16,533 nucleotides of DNA, taken from positions 1 to 16,533 of the forward strand of contig JAFVYE010000005.1 of the NCBI GenBank assembly GCA_017500745.1, read 5' to 3'. The notes beneath the pieces are model-generated. The model had not been told where the DNA came from, searched no databases, and was given only the letters and a program-made list of their open reading frames with translations. Below, one piece after another: positions 6,655 through 13,431 of the stretch (the stretch's first letter is position 1; each line of letters starts with the position of its first letter). Origin of the DNA: Clostridia bacterium (lineage in GTDB: Bacteria; Bacillota; Clostridia; Christensenellales; CAG-917). The translations under genes were made by a program, and so were the position numbers.

Positions 6655-7118
6655 TTTTCCCTCACGTATTTTCCGCTTTTGCCACCGTCCTTTTCGGTGA
6701 GGCGGACATATTCAATTGTCATGGATTTGTCTGCTGCTTTGAGCATGTCGTATATGGTGAGGAGGGCAATGCTCACAGCTGTGAGTGCCTCCATTTCAAC
6801 CCCTGTTTTGCCCTCGCACGATGCGTATGACGTGACGTGCAGTCCGTCTGTGATTTCTTCAACGTCAACGCTGACTTTGTCAAGATTGAGATTGTGGCAG
6901 AGGGGGATGAGTTCGCTTGTCTTTTTTGCTCCCATGATGCCTGCAATCTTTGCTGTGGCAATGACGTTGCCCTTGGGTGCGCCCTCTTTGAGAAGGGCAA
7001 GGACATCGGGTTTTACAAGGATTTTGCCTTCGGCGATTGCATATCTTTTTGTGGAGGACTTGTCCTCCACAGACACCATATTCACTTGTCCGTTGTGGTC
7101 AAGATGAGTCAGTTGCAT
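6651..7118 (-). CDS. moaC: Cyclic pyranopterin monophosphate synthase MoaC
   Basis: Converts the 3',8-cyclo-GTP made by MoaA into cyclic pyranopterin monophosphate, the first stable intermediate of Moco/Wco synthesis; cytosolic hexamer. Conserved blocks are complete: 'NMVSVEDK' (13-20), 'PKGNVIATAKIAGIMGAKK' (48-66), 'SELIPLCH' (68-75), 'GVEMEALTA' (106-114), 'TIYDMLKAADK' (121-131, carrying the catalytic Asp/Lys pair) and 'KDGGKSG' (143-149). The length of 155 residues is normal. AGGAGG (7123-7128) five bases upstream fixes the ATG. It begins one base after the moaA stop and overlaps the MOSC gene by four bases. Confidence 0.97.
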   Translation of the reverse strand: MQLTHLDHNGQVNMVSVEDKSSTKRYAIAEGKILVKPDVLALLKEGAPKGNVIATAKIAGIMGAKKTSELIPLCHNLNLDKVSVDVEEITDGLHVTSYASCEGKTGVEMEALTAVSIALLTIYDMLKAADKSMTIEYVRLTEKDGGKSGKYVREK

Positions 7119-7119
7119 A

Positions 7120-8055
7120 TTAACCTCCTATGTTGCTCATAGGCCTTGTTTGAGCGTCTTTTTCATATATATTGTGACAAAGTGGCTTGCGCTTTATCAC
7201 TTGGTCAATGCGGTTGGAGAGGGTTGTTTCATCTGCCAAGAATGGGGTCAAATCGTACTCGCAATTTTCGTGGAGGCAGTTGAGCAATTTGCCATCTGCT
7301 GTCACTCGGACACGATTGCAACTTGGGCAGAATTTGTGAGATTTTGGAGCTATGAAGCCCACCTTTTTGCCGTCTGCAAATTGATAGGTACGACAGTTGC
7401 CCTCCTCGCCAACAAAGGTCAAGTTGAGCCCCGACACCACCTCATCGGTGGAGATGAACTTGCCTCTTGCAAAGTCAAGGGAGCTTTCAAAGGGCATAAG
7501 CTCTATAAAGCGGACCTCAACGCCCATATTTGCGCCAAATTCCGCAAAGGACTCAATTTGGTTGTCGTTGATGCCTTTCATCAGCACGGCATTGACTTTG
7601 ACTTTGTCAAACGTGTCCTTTGCCACCTCAATGCCTTTTAATGCGAGGGCAAGGTCGCCACCTCTTGTCACAGAGCAGTACACTTGATTGTCCAAGCTGT
7701 CCAAACTTATGTTAACCCTTGAAAACCCGCATTCTAACAGGGTTTGTGCATATTTTGGGAGAAGAATGCCGTTGGTGGTCACCGCAAGGGTGTCAAAGCC
7801 GATTTCTCCAAGATTTCGTGCAAGGGTGTCAAACCCCTTTCTGACAAGAGGTTCACCTCCGGTGACACGGAGTTTCTTGACCCCTTTGTCGTGGAACACC
7901 TTGGCAATGGTGGTCATATCCTCAATGGACAAAATGCCGTTGTGATCCTTTTTGCAAACACCGTCCTCGCCCATGCAATATTTGCATCGTAGGTTGCATA
8001 GGTCTGTGATTGACAGGCGCAAATATTCAATTTTTCTGCCGTAGGAGTCAATCAC
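7120..8055 (-). CDS. moaA: GTP 3',8-cyclase MoaA (radical SAM)
   Basis: Radical SAM enzyme that rearranges GTP to 3',8-cyclo-7,8-dihydro-GTP. The N-terminal cluster motif C-x3-C-x2-C is Cys20/24/27 ('CNLRCKYC'); SAM-binding 'TGGEPL' is at 65-70. The second 4Fe-4S site is Cys243, Cys246 and Cys260 ('FCPSCNRVRVTADGKLLNC'), which binds GTP. The chain ends in the 'Gly-Gly' tail ('MSNIGG') needed for activity in characterised MoaA proteins. The length of 311 residues is slightly below the usual ~330. Start is GTG 8055 with GAGGTG (8061-8066) five bases upstream, and it overlaps the preceding gene's stop as GTGA. Confidence 0.97.
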   Translation of the reverse strand: MIDSYGRKIEYLRLSITDLCNLRCKYCMGEDGVCKKDHNGILSIEDMTTIAKVFHDKGVKKLRVTGGEPLVRKGFDTLARNLGEIGFDTLAVTTNGILLPKYAQTLLECGFSRVNISLDSLDNQVYCSVTRGGDLALALKGIEVAKDTFDKVKVNAVLMKGINDNQIESFAEFGANMGVEVRFIELMPFESSLDFARGKFISTDEVVSGLNLTFVGEEGNCRTYQFADGKKVGFIAPKSHKFCPSCNRVRVTADGKLLNCLHENCEYDLTPFLADETTLSNRIDQVIKRKPLCHNIYEKDAQTRPMSNIGG

Positions 8056-9929
8056 TCAATCACCTCAATTTCGCCAGCTCGGCTGTGATCATATCCGCCA
8101 ATCAAATCAAGCTTGTTTTTGAAGTCATCGCTCTTGAGATAGGCAATGAGGTCTTGCACTTTTGGGTCGGACAAGGTGTCGTATTTGACAAGAAAGTCGT
8201 AGCTTTCTTCTGCAAGGGGTTTGAAGTCAAGGTTGAAGGCACGTGCTGCGGACACAACGGCAACACCCGTGTCAAAGGAACCGCCGGCAATGCCTGCTGC
8301 CACGGCAAGATGAGTGTTGAGTTCCTTGTCGTATCCCACAATTTTGTCATGGGGTATGCCAAGGGTTTTCAAGGTGTAGTCCACAAGCAGTCGTGTGCCT
8401 GCACCAGATTGACGGTTGGCAAAGCGGAGACCTTTGTCTGCTACCTCGGCAAGAGAGTTGACACGCTCGCCGGGCCGAGTCAAGAACCCTTGAATGCGTT
8501 TTACGCATTTTATAAGAGCCATCTTTTGGCCTTTGAAGTACTTTTTGACGTAGGAGATGTTGTATTCGCCTGTTTCGGTGTCAAGGAGATGTATTGGGGC
8601 AAGGTGGCAAGAGCCACTGAGGAGGGCAGAGATTCCGCCCATACTGCCCACGTGTGAGGATGATGCGGGAATGCTGTCTGCAATGACGTCCACCAGCATA
8701 TCGTGACTGCCAATAAACACAAGACGATTTTTGATTTCGCTCAATGGTTTAAGCAATATGACGTCAACCTCGCAGTCCTTTTCTATGCCTTCAACAAGGC
8801 GGGGGATTTCAAGTAATCCGTCTGCTTTGACAAAACTCATCACAGCTGCGGCGCCTCTGTCAAGGGGAGTTGCCACCAGCTTGCCGTCAACCTGACCAAG
8901 AGAAACACGCACGTACTCCTTTGCCTTGAAAGAGGAGGTGGTGCGTCTTGTGAGGACTGCCTTCACTCTTTCGGGAGAGGGGCACTTTTCTCCTGTGAGG
9001 AGCGCAATGAGGGGCTTGACCACAAGGGAGAAAACAATGTAAGCAGACACAGGATATCCCGGCACGCCAATGACGGGTTTTCCCTCTATTTCTCCAAGGA
9101 TTGTGGGCTTGCCCGGTTTGATTGCAAGGCCATGGGTGTGGACCTTGCCAAGTTTTTCAATGATATGGACGGTGTAGTCCTTTGTGCCCGCAGAGGAGCC
9201 AGCGTTGATTATGACAACGTCATTGTCTGCCACCGCTTTTTTGACCACGCTTTCAAGAAGGGATTGGTCATCGGGGGTGACAGGAAAACGCACGGGCTCT
9301 CCGCCGTATTGTTTTGTGAGGGCAGAAAACACGTGAGAGTTGGACTCCATCAACTTGCCTTTGGCAAGTTTTGACGTGTCCTCAATGATTTCTCCTCCTG
9401 TGGGCAAAATTGCAACACGAGGGGTTTTGGACACCTTGATTTGTCCCTTTGTGGCGGACACAATGCACCCCATATCCTCGGGGCGAATGCGGTGGCCAGA
9501 GGGCAAAAGCATTTCATAGGCAGACACGCTCTCGCCAACAACACGGACGTGTTGCATTTGGTGGGCAGGAGCAATGATCTCAACAACGCCATTTTCTCTT
9601 TTCAAGACGTCCTCAATCATGATGACGCTGTCAAAGCCGTCGCTGATTGCTCCGCCGGTGTTGATATAGTTGAAGTCAATCCCTTCACGGAGGGAAACAG
9701 GAGTCTTTTCGGTGGCGGAAATTGTGCTTTCGGCAAGGACCTCAATGCCATCCATTGCCGCTGCATTATAGACGGGGTCGCAAAAGTCCGCAAAAACTGC
9801 TTCTGCTGTAATGCGTCCAAGGGCGTCCGCTGACGGAATCATCTCTGCGCCAAGCTTTGAAAAGGTTGACAGATAGCCCGCAAGAGAGGTTTCAAAATCG
9901 TTGTTGTCAATGTATGTTTTTCTGTCCAT
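8052..9929 (-). CDS. MoeA fused to a periplasmic-binding-protein-like oxyanion domain (625 aa)
   Basis: Residues ~1-395 are MoeA, the enzyme that inserts molybdate or tungstate into adenylylated molybdopterin: 'AAMDG' (~57-61), 'YINTGG', 'LPTGGEI' (~175-181, where plain MoeA has TGDE), 'NAGSSAGTKDY' (~242-252), 'KPGKPTILG' (~271-279) and 'GVPGYPVSAY'. Residues ~402-612 are the PBP_like/LysR-substrate-type domain: 'FIGSHDML', 'HVGSMGGISALLSG', 'HLLDTETGEYN', 'NRQSGAGTRLL', 'THLAVAAGIAGG' and 'EESYDFL'. This fusion is known in anaerobes and archaea; the second domain resembles oxyanion-binding proteins and may present or sense W/Mo (inference). The start is ATG 9929, not the upstream TTG, because GAGG (9936-9939) precedes it and moeA ends one base before. 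Paralogue of the neighbouring moeA. Confidence 0.93.
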   Translation of the reverse strand: MDRKTYIDNNDFETSLAGYLSTFSKLGAEMIPSADALGRITAEAVFADFCDPVYNAAAMDGIEVLAESTISATEKTPVSLREGIDFNYINTGGAISDGFDSVIMIEDVLKRENGVVEIIAPAHQMQHVRVVGESVSAYEMLLPSGHRIRPEDMGCIVSATKGQIKVSKTPRVAILPTGGEIIEDTSKLAKGKLMESNSHVFSALTKQYGGEPVRFPVTPDDQSLLESVVKKAVADNDVVIINAGSSAGTKDYTVHIIEKLGKVHTHGLAIKPGKPTILGEIEGKPVIGVPGYPVSAYIVFSLVVKPLIALLTGEKCPSPERVKAVLTRRTTSSFKAKEYVRVSLGQVDGKLVATPLDRGAAAVMSFVKADGLLEIPRLVEGIEKDCEVDVILLKPLSEIKNRLVFIGSHDMLVDVIADSIPASSSHVGSMGGISALLSGSCHLAPIHLLDTETGEYNISYVKKYFKGQKMALIKCVKRIQGFLTRPGERVNSLAEVADKGLRFANRQSGAGTRLLVDYTLKTLGIPHDKIVGYDKELNTHLAVAAGIAGGSFDTGVAVVSAARAFNLDFKPLAEESYDFLVKYDTLSDPKVQDLIAYLKSDDFKNKLDLIGGYDHSRAGEIEVIE

Positions 9930-9930
9930 A

Positions 9931-11145
9931 TCAGTCCTCAATGAAGAGGCAAACTTCAATGCCTTCCCCTTGGTTTATGCCCTCGGTGTTTTCATCAAGA
10001 CAAGTGAATCCGTCCGCCTTTGCAATGACAGACATCATGCCTGACTTTGTAAAGAGAGGGGTGGCGTACACCCCGTCCTTTTCATATGAAACGGACACGG
10101 GAATAAAGGAGAGTTTGCCCGGAGAAGAAGGGAAGTTGCTCTTGGCTTTTGCGTGGATAACCTTGTGTGAAGCATGACCTGTGTGATTGAGATATGCTCC
10201 ACCAAAAAGGTTTGAAAAAGTCATATAACATGCCATGGGATGGCCAGGGAGGCCAATGGCAATTTTTGAGTAGGTCTTGGCAAGGATTGTGGGCTTGCCG
10301 GGCTTGACTGCAAGACCGTGGAAAAGCACTTCTCCCGCCTCTTGCAAGGTGACAAAAGTTGCGTCCTTTTGACCCACAGAACTGCCTCCAGAAAGGAGCA
10401 CTACGTCCGCCACTTGACAGGCCTTACGGAGAGTGTCTCTGAAGATTGCCTTGTTGTCTACTATGCGCCTCTCAAACACCACTTTGCCATAGGGGCGGAT
10501 TGCGCCTTTTAAGAGGGTTGTGTTTGTGTCACGGACAGCAGAGGGGCGATAGGGCTCGTCAATGGAGATGAGCTCATCTCCGGTTGAGATGATGGCAAAC
10601 TTCAACGGGGCGTACACTTCAACCTCGCTGACACCGCAAGAAGCAAGCAATGAGCAGAAACGAGTGTTTAACACATCGCCTTTGCGCATTAAAATGTCGT
10701 TTGTGCCAATATCTGCGCCTTTTGCAATCACGTTGTCGCCACTTGATTGTGCCTTGTGTATGGCAAGTGTGTCATGAAATCCCTCCACGTATTCAATCAT
10801 GACAACGGTGTCTGCACCCTCGGGGAGCATGCCTCCTGTGGGCACATAGACGGCCTCGCCGTCTTTGACTTTGAGGGTGGTTGCCTCGCCCATTTCAACA
10901 GATCCAACCATGGTGAGCAGAGCGGGGATTGACTCGCTTGCACCAAGGATGTTTGCGCTCTTCACGGCATATCCGTCCACGGTTGAACGGGTGAATGAGG
11001 GCACAACTTCTTGTGACAAAACGTCCTTTGAAACAATGCGTCCAAAGGCATCGTGAAGGGGGAGAGTCTCCCTCTTTATTTCAGGCATGTTTGCGCTGAG
11101 CAATTTGATGCCGTCTTTTAGGGATATTGCTTTGAAAAAGTCCAT
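9931..11145 (-). CDS. moeA: Molybdopterin molybdenumtransferase MoeA
   Basis: Inserts the metal oxyanion into the dithiolene of MPT-AMP with release of AMP; cytosolic dimer. Seen: 'FTRSTVDGYAV' (51-61, catalytic-site Asp57), 'VPTGGMLPEGADTVV', 'ISTGDEL' (186-192), 'LSGGSSVGQKD' (251-261), 'KPGKPTIL' near 280 and 'GLPGHPMACY'. The length of 404 residues is standard and all MoeA domains are complete. The start ATG 11145 shares one base with the mog stop (TGATG); there is no good Shine-Dalgarno at a proper distance, so reinitiation after mog is likely. Two MoeA proteins in one operon may serve W and Mo separately, which is inference; in Escherichia coli one MoeA is enough. Confidence 0.95.
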   Translation of the reverse strand: MDFFKAISLKDGIKLLSANMPEIKRETLPLHDAFGRIVSKDVLSQEVVPSFTRSTVDGYAVKSANILGASESIPALLTMVGSVEMGEATTLKVKDGEAVYVPTGGMLPEGADTVVMIEYVEGFHDTLAIHKAQSSGDNVIAKGADIGTNDILMRKGDVLNTRFCSLLASCGVSEVEVYAPLKFAIISTGDELISIDEPYRPSAVRDTNTTLLKGAIRPYGKVVFERRIVDNKAIFRDTLRKACQVADVVLLSGGSSVGQKDATFVTLQEAGEVLFHGLAVKPGKPTILAKTYSKIAIGLPGHPMACYMTFSNLFGGAYLNHTGHASHKVIHAKAKSNFPSSPGKLSFIPVSVSYEKDGVYATPLFTKSGMMSVIAKADGFTCLDENTEGINQGEGIEVCLFIED

Positions 11146-11627
11146 CAGTTTCGTCCGCAATCCTTGACGTCTCCTTGCACCAAATCAAGAGCGTGAAGGA
11201 CTGGCTTTTCTATGATTTCAAGGGATTCAATTGCGGCCTTTGGCGAGCCGGCAAGGTTGATGATGAGGGTGGTGTTTTTCACCCCTGCAACACCACGGGA
11301 GAGCATTGCGTTTTTGGTGTACTTCAAGCTTTCGTAGCGGATGGCTTCTGCAATGCCGGGCACTTGTTTGTCAATGACTTCAAGAGTTGCCTCGGGGGTG
11401 ACGTCACGGGGTGCAAGGCCGGTGCCTCCAGAGGTGAGCACCAAGTTGAAGCCCTTGTCTGCAAAGGAAAGAAGTTGCTTTTTGATTTGATCTTTGTCAT
11501 CGGGGAGCACAACGTAGTCCACGTCAAAATTGCGAGCTTTCAAAAACTCCACGATGATAGGGCCACTTTTGTCCTCTCTTGTGCCGTAAAATGAACGGTC
11601 ACTGCACACTATTACACCTGCTTTCAT
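11145..11627 (-). CDS. mog: Molybdopterin adenylyltransferase (Mog/MoaB family)
   Basis: Adenylylates molybdopterin, preparing it for MoeA. Features: 'VIVCSDRSFYGTREDKSGP' (5-23), 'TSGGTGLAPRDVTPEA' (65-80, the MPT-binding loop), 'LSRGVAGV' (109-116) and 'NLAGSPKA' (124-131). The length of 160 residues fits MoaB/MogA stand-alone enzymes. Start is ATG 11627 with GGAG (11634-11637) six bases upstream; an in-frame TTG at 11639 overlaps that site and is not the start. First gene of the six-gene operon, only ~20 nt from the predicted transcription start, so there is no room for a riboswitch. Confidence 0.94.
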   Translation of the reverse strand: MKAGVIVCSDRSFYGTREDKSGPIIVEFLKARNFDVDYVVLPDDKDQIKKQLLSFADKGFNLVLTSGGTGLAPRDVTPEATLEVIDKQVPGIAEAIRYESLKYTKNAMLSRGVAGVKNTTLIINLAGSPKAAIESLEIIEKPVLHALDLVQGDVKDCGRN

Positions 11628-11645
11628 TGTCTTCTCCAAAAATTG

Positions 11646-11655
11646 ATGTATACAT
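11646..11655 (-). promoter_or_regulatory. 10-bp palindrome ATGTATACAT at the mog transcription start
   Basis: A perfect palindrome that begins in the -10 hexamer and covers the predicted start point of the moa operon. It could be a repressor half of the 18-bp repeat upstream, or chance. Confidence 0.25.
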
Positions 11656-11682
11656 TATAACGCATTGATTATAAATAATCAA
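11654..11682 (-). promoter_or_regulatory. Promoter of the mog-moeA-moeA/PBP-moaA-moaC-MOSC operon
   Basis: Minus strand: -35 TTGATT (11677-11682), 17-bp spacer, perfect -10 TATAAT (11654-11659). Initiation near 11647 leaves a ~20-nt leader. Two ATTATAA copies (11654-11660 and 11668-11674) lie 14 bp apart inside it. Confidence 0.8.
11665..11682 (-). promoter_or_regulatory. 18-bp perfect inverted repeat over the -35 of the moa operon (candidate operator)
   Basis: TTGATTAT (11665-11672), AA, ATAATCAA (11675-11682): perfect 8-bp arms. One arm contains the whole -35 hexamer and the rest fills the spacer, where a dimeric regulator would block polymerase. No regulator gene that obviously fits is next to it. 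Confidence 0.5.
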
Positions 11683-11759
11683 GGACAATGTGACAACACC
11701 ACGTCAAGATTGCATTTTGTGGGCACGGGCAAGGCAAATCCTTGAGGAAAATGTGTGTG

Positions 11760-11788
11760 TTGACTATGGGAGCAAAAGGGTGTATAAT
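11760..11788 (+). promoter_or_regulatory. Promoter of the O-antigen ligase-like gene
   Basis: -35 TTGACT (11760-11765), 17-bp spacer, perfect -10 TATAAT (11783-11788). Transcription near 11795 gives a ~35-nt leader that contains a GCCC/GGGC mini-hairpin (11805-11808/11813-11816) and a four-codon ATG...TAG (11811-11825), and no clear Shine-Dalgarno. Confidence 0.82.
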
Positions 11789-11829
11789 GTACGTATCAAT
11801 GTGCGCCCGCATGGGCAAAGTGTAGTATT

Positions 11830-13338
11830 ATGGAATTTGTCAAAAAAGTAAAGGACGCCACGGCACCCACCCTTCAAAGAATCAAAAACGGGTTGGGCCC
11901 TGTTGATAGTTTTGTGAAGAAATTCATCTACACAGACTACTATATGTGGCTTATACTTGCAATCGTGTTCATTGGCTGGGTGACAAGATGTGCTCCCTTT
12001 GGATTTATTGCACTCATTCTTGTGTCATCATTTGTGCTGTTGTTTGCAGACGACCTGTTGCCACTTCTTGTCAACATATGTTCGGCTGTGCTTATGATTT
12101 ATGAAGATACAATTGAGGAGTTTTTGTATCTCTGGCCGGTGTTTATCCCTCTTGGCATTGCCATTGCCGTGTTTGTGGTGCGCAACGTCAAGTTTAAAAA
12201 GACCATCCCCGACAACAAATTCCGTTTGGGCAAGATGTTTTTCCCTCAACTTGCTGTGTCTGTTGCTCTCATCATTGGTGGCGCAGGCGTTGTCAGCGCA
12301 GAGGGCTATCTTATGGCATTGCCCAACACACTATTTCTTGGCGTAGGCGTCCTTGCGGTGTATCTCCTTGCTCGCAACTTCATCCGCACGGACAAAGAGG
12401 TTGATCAAGCAGAGTATTTTGCAAAGATATTGGCATACGTAGGAGTGGTGATTGGCATCCAACTGGTCATTGCAATTGCAAGAGCAGGGGTTGAGCCCGC
12501 ACATTGGGCGGGAGCATATTGGGATATTGGATGGGGCAACCGCAACAACGTGGCAACCTATCTCATTTTTACAGCCCCCATGTGCCTCTATCTATTCACA
12601 AGACATCGCTATGGCATAGTGTTCTTTGCCATGGCTGTGTTCCAATACGTCTGCCTCATCATGACCTTCTCACGAGGAGGCATCCTCTTTGGCATGATAG
12701 CAGGGGTTTTTGGACTTGCCTTTTCCGTCTGGAAGGCAAAGGATAAAAAACGTCAACTCGTCTATGTTGCCATGGTCCTTGCTGGCTTTGCTTTGTTCTG
12801 CATAATATGTAGAGATGGAGTCAAAGACGCCATCAACAGTCTGCTTTCACGAGGCACAGGGCTTAGTGGACGTGATTCGCTTTACGTTGAGGCGTGGGAG
12901 CTTTTCAAACAAAAGCCCTTCCTCGGTCACGGCCTTGGATATATGGGAGTTGGTCCCGGTGGGGTGCACGAAGCCATCAAGATCTATTGGTTCCACTCAA
13001 CCCTCTTCCAAGTCATTGCATGCATGGGCGTGGTAGGCATATTGGCATACGGATATAGCTATGTTGTCAAGGGCATAATTCTTGCCAAAAATTGGCGCAA
13101 CCCCTTCAACATTTTTATGGCAGTCGCCTTCCTTGGATTTGAAGGTTACTCCATGATGGACACAGGCACGATGGTGCCTTTCCCCAACATGATTTTGGTC
13201 ATCATAATTATGTGCGTTGTGGAGATGTTTACTTCAAACACCGACACCGTCACCTTTGACAAATTGTGCAGGACAGAGGTCTACGTTCGTGATGACAAGC
13301 ACGCAGATGACAGCGTCAAAACGCAACAGCAAAACTGA
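11830..13338 (+). CDS. O-antigen ligase / Wzy-type polymerase-like membrane protein (502 aa)
   Basis: A polytopic inner-membrane protein with roughly ten to twelve hydrophobic segments between residues ~37 and 460. Wzy_C/WaaL-family signs: 'GWGNRNNVATYL' (235-244), 'MTFSRGGILFG' (278-288), then the large external loop with 'RGTGLSGRDSLYVEAWELF' (341-359), 'PFLGHGLGYMG' (363-373) and 'WFHSTLFQVIACMGVVG' (387-403). The Arg and His in these blocks (around R348 and H389) match the residues required in characterised ligases. Members polymerise or ligate lipid-linked glycans, so a role in cell-surface polysaccharide or teichoic-acid-like glycan is likely; the substrate is unknown. The N-terminal ~35 residues are a basic cytoplasmic tail and the C-terminal ~35 are hydrophilic. 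ATG 11830 is chosen as the first ATG before the tail, although no good ribosome site is visible. No other glycan-assembly gene is adjacent. Confidence 0.88.
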   Translation: MEFVKKVKDATAPTLQRIKNGLGPVDSFVKKFIYTDYYMWLILAIVFIGWVTRCAPFGFIALILVSSFVLLFADDLLPLLVNICSAVLMIYEDTIEEFLYLWPVFIPLGIAIAVFVVRNVKFKKTIPDNKFRLGKMFFPQLAVSVALIIGGAGVVSAEGYLMALPNTLFLGVGVLAVYLLARNFIRTDKEVDQAEYFAKILAYVGVVIGIQLVIAIARAGVEPAHWAGAYWDIGWGNRNNVATYLIFTAPMCLYLFTRHRYGIVFFAMAVFQYVCLIMTFSRGGILFGMIAGVFGLAFSVWKAKDKKRQLVYVAMVLAGFALFCIICRDGVKDAINSLLSRGTGLSGRDSLYVEAWELFKQKPFLGHGLGYMGVGPGGVHEAIKIYWFHSTLFQVIACMGVVGILAYGYSYVVKGIILAKNWRNPFNIFMAVAFLGFEGYSMMDTGTMVPFPNMILVIIIMCVVEMFTSNTDTVTFDKLCRTEVYVRDDKHADDSVKTQQQN

Positions 13339-13360
13339 GTTTGTTGAACAAGACAAAAAC

Positions 13361-13388
13361 AAAAAAACCACCGCAATCGGTGGTTTTT
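13361..13388. terminator. Bidirectional terminator between the ligase-like gene and the alpha-galactosidase
   Basis: CCACCG (13368-13373) and CGGTGG (13378-13383) close a CAAT loop, with seven A before and five T after. It ends both converging genes. The same CAAT loop caps the terminator at 386-408. Confidence 0.9.
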
Positions 13389-13431
13389 GTTTTATGTTTT
13401 GACACTTAAAGTCGTTGTTTTGCTGTTAGAA

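Noticed and set aside
6184..7107. Long plus-strand open frame (307 codons) opposite the MOSC gene and moaC
   Set aside because: It is antisense to two genes with full family motifs and resembles no known protein; it has no ribosome site and no independent support.
8010..8657. Plus-strand open frame of 215 codons opposite the end of moeA-PBP
   Set aside because: Antisense shadow of a well-supported coding region; no recognisable domain or start signal.
9927..9959. TTG start ten codons upstream for the MoeA-PBP protein
   Set aside because: It would overlap the end of moeA; ATG 9929 has a proper ribosome site and a one-base gap to the moeA stop.
11628..11639. TTG start for Mog four codons upstream
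   Set aside because: That codon overlaps the GGAG ribosome site of the ATG at 11627, and family proteins begin near the 'VIVCSD' strand.
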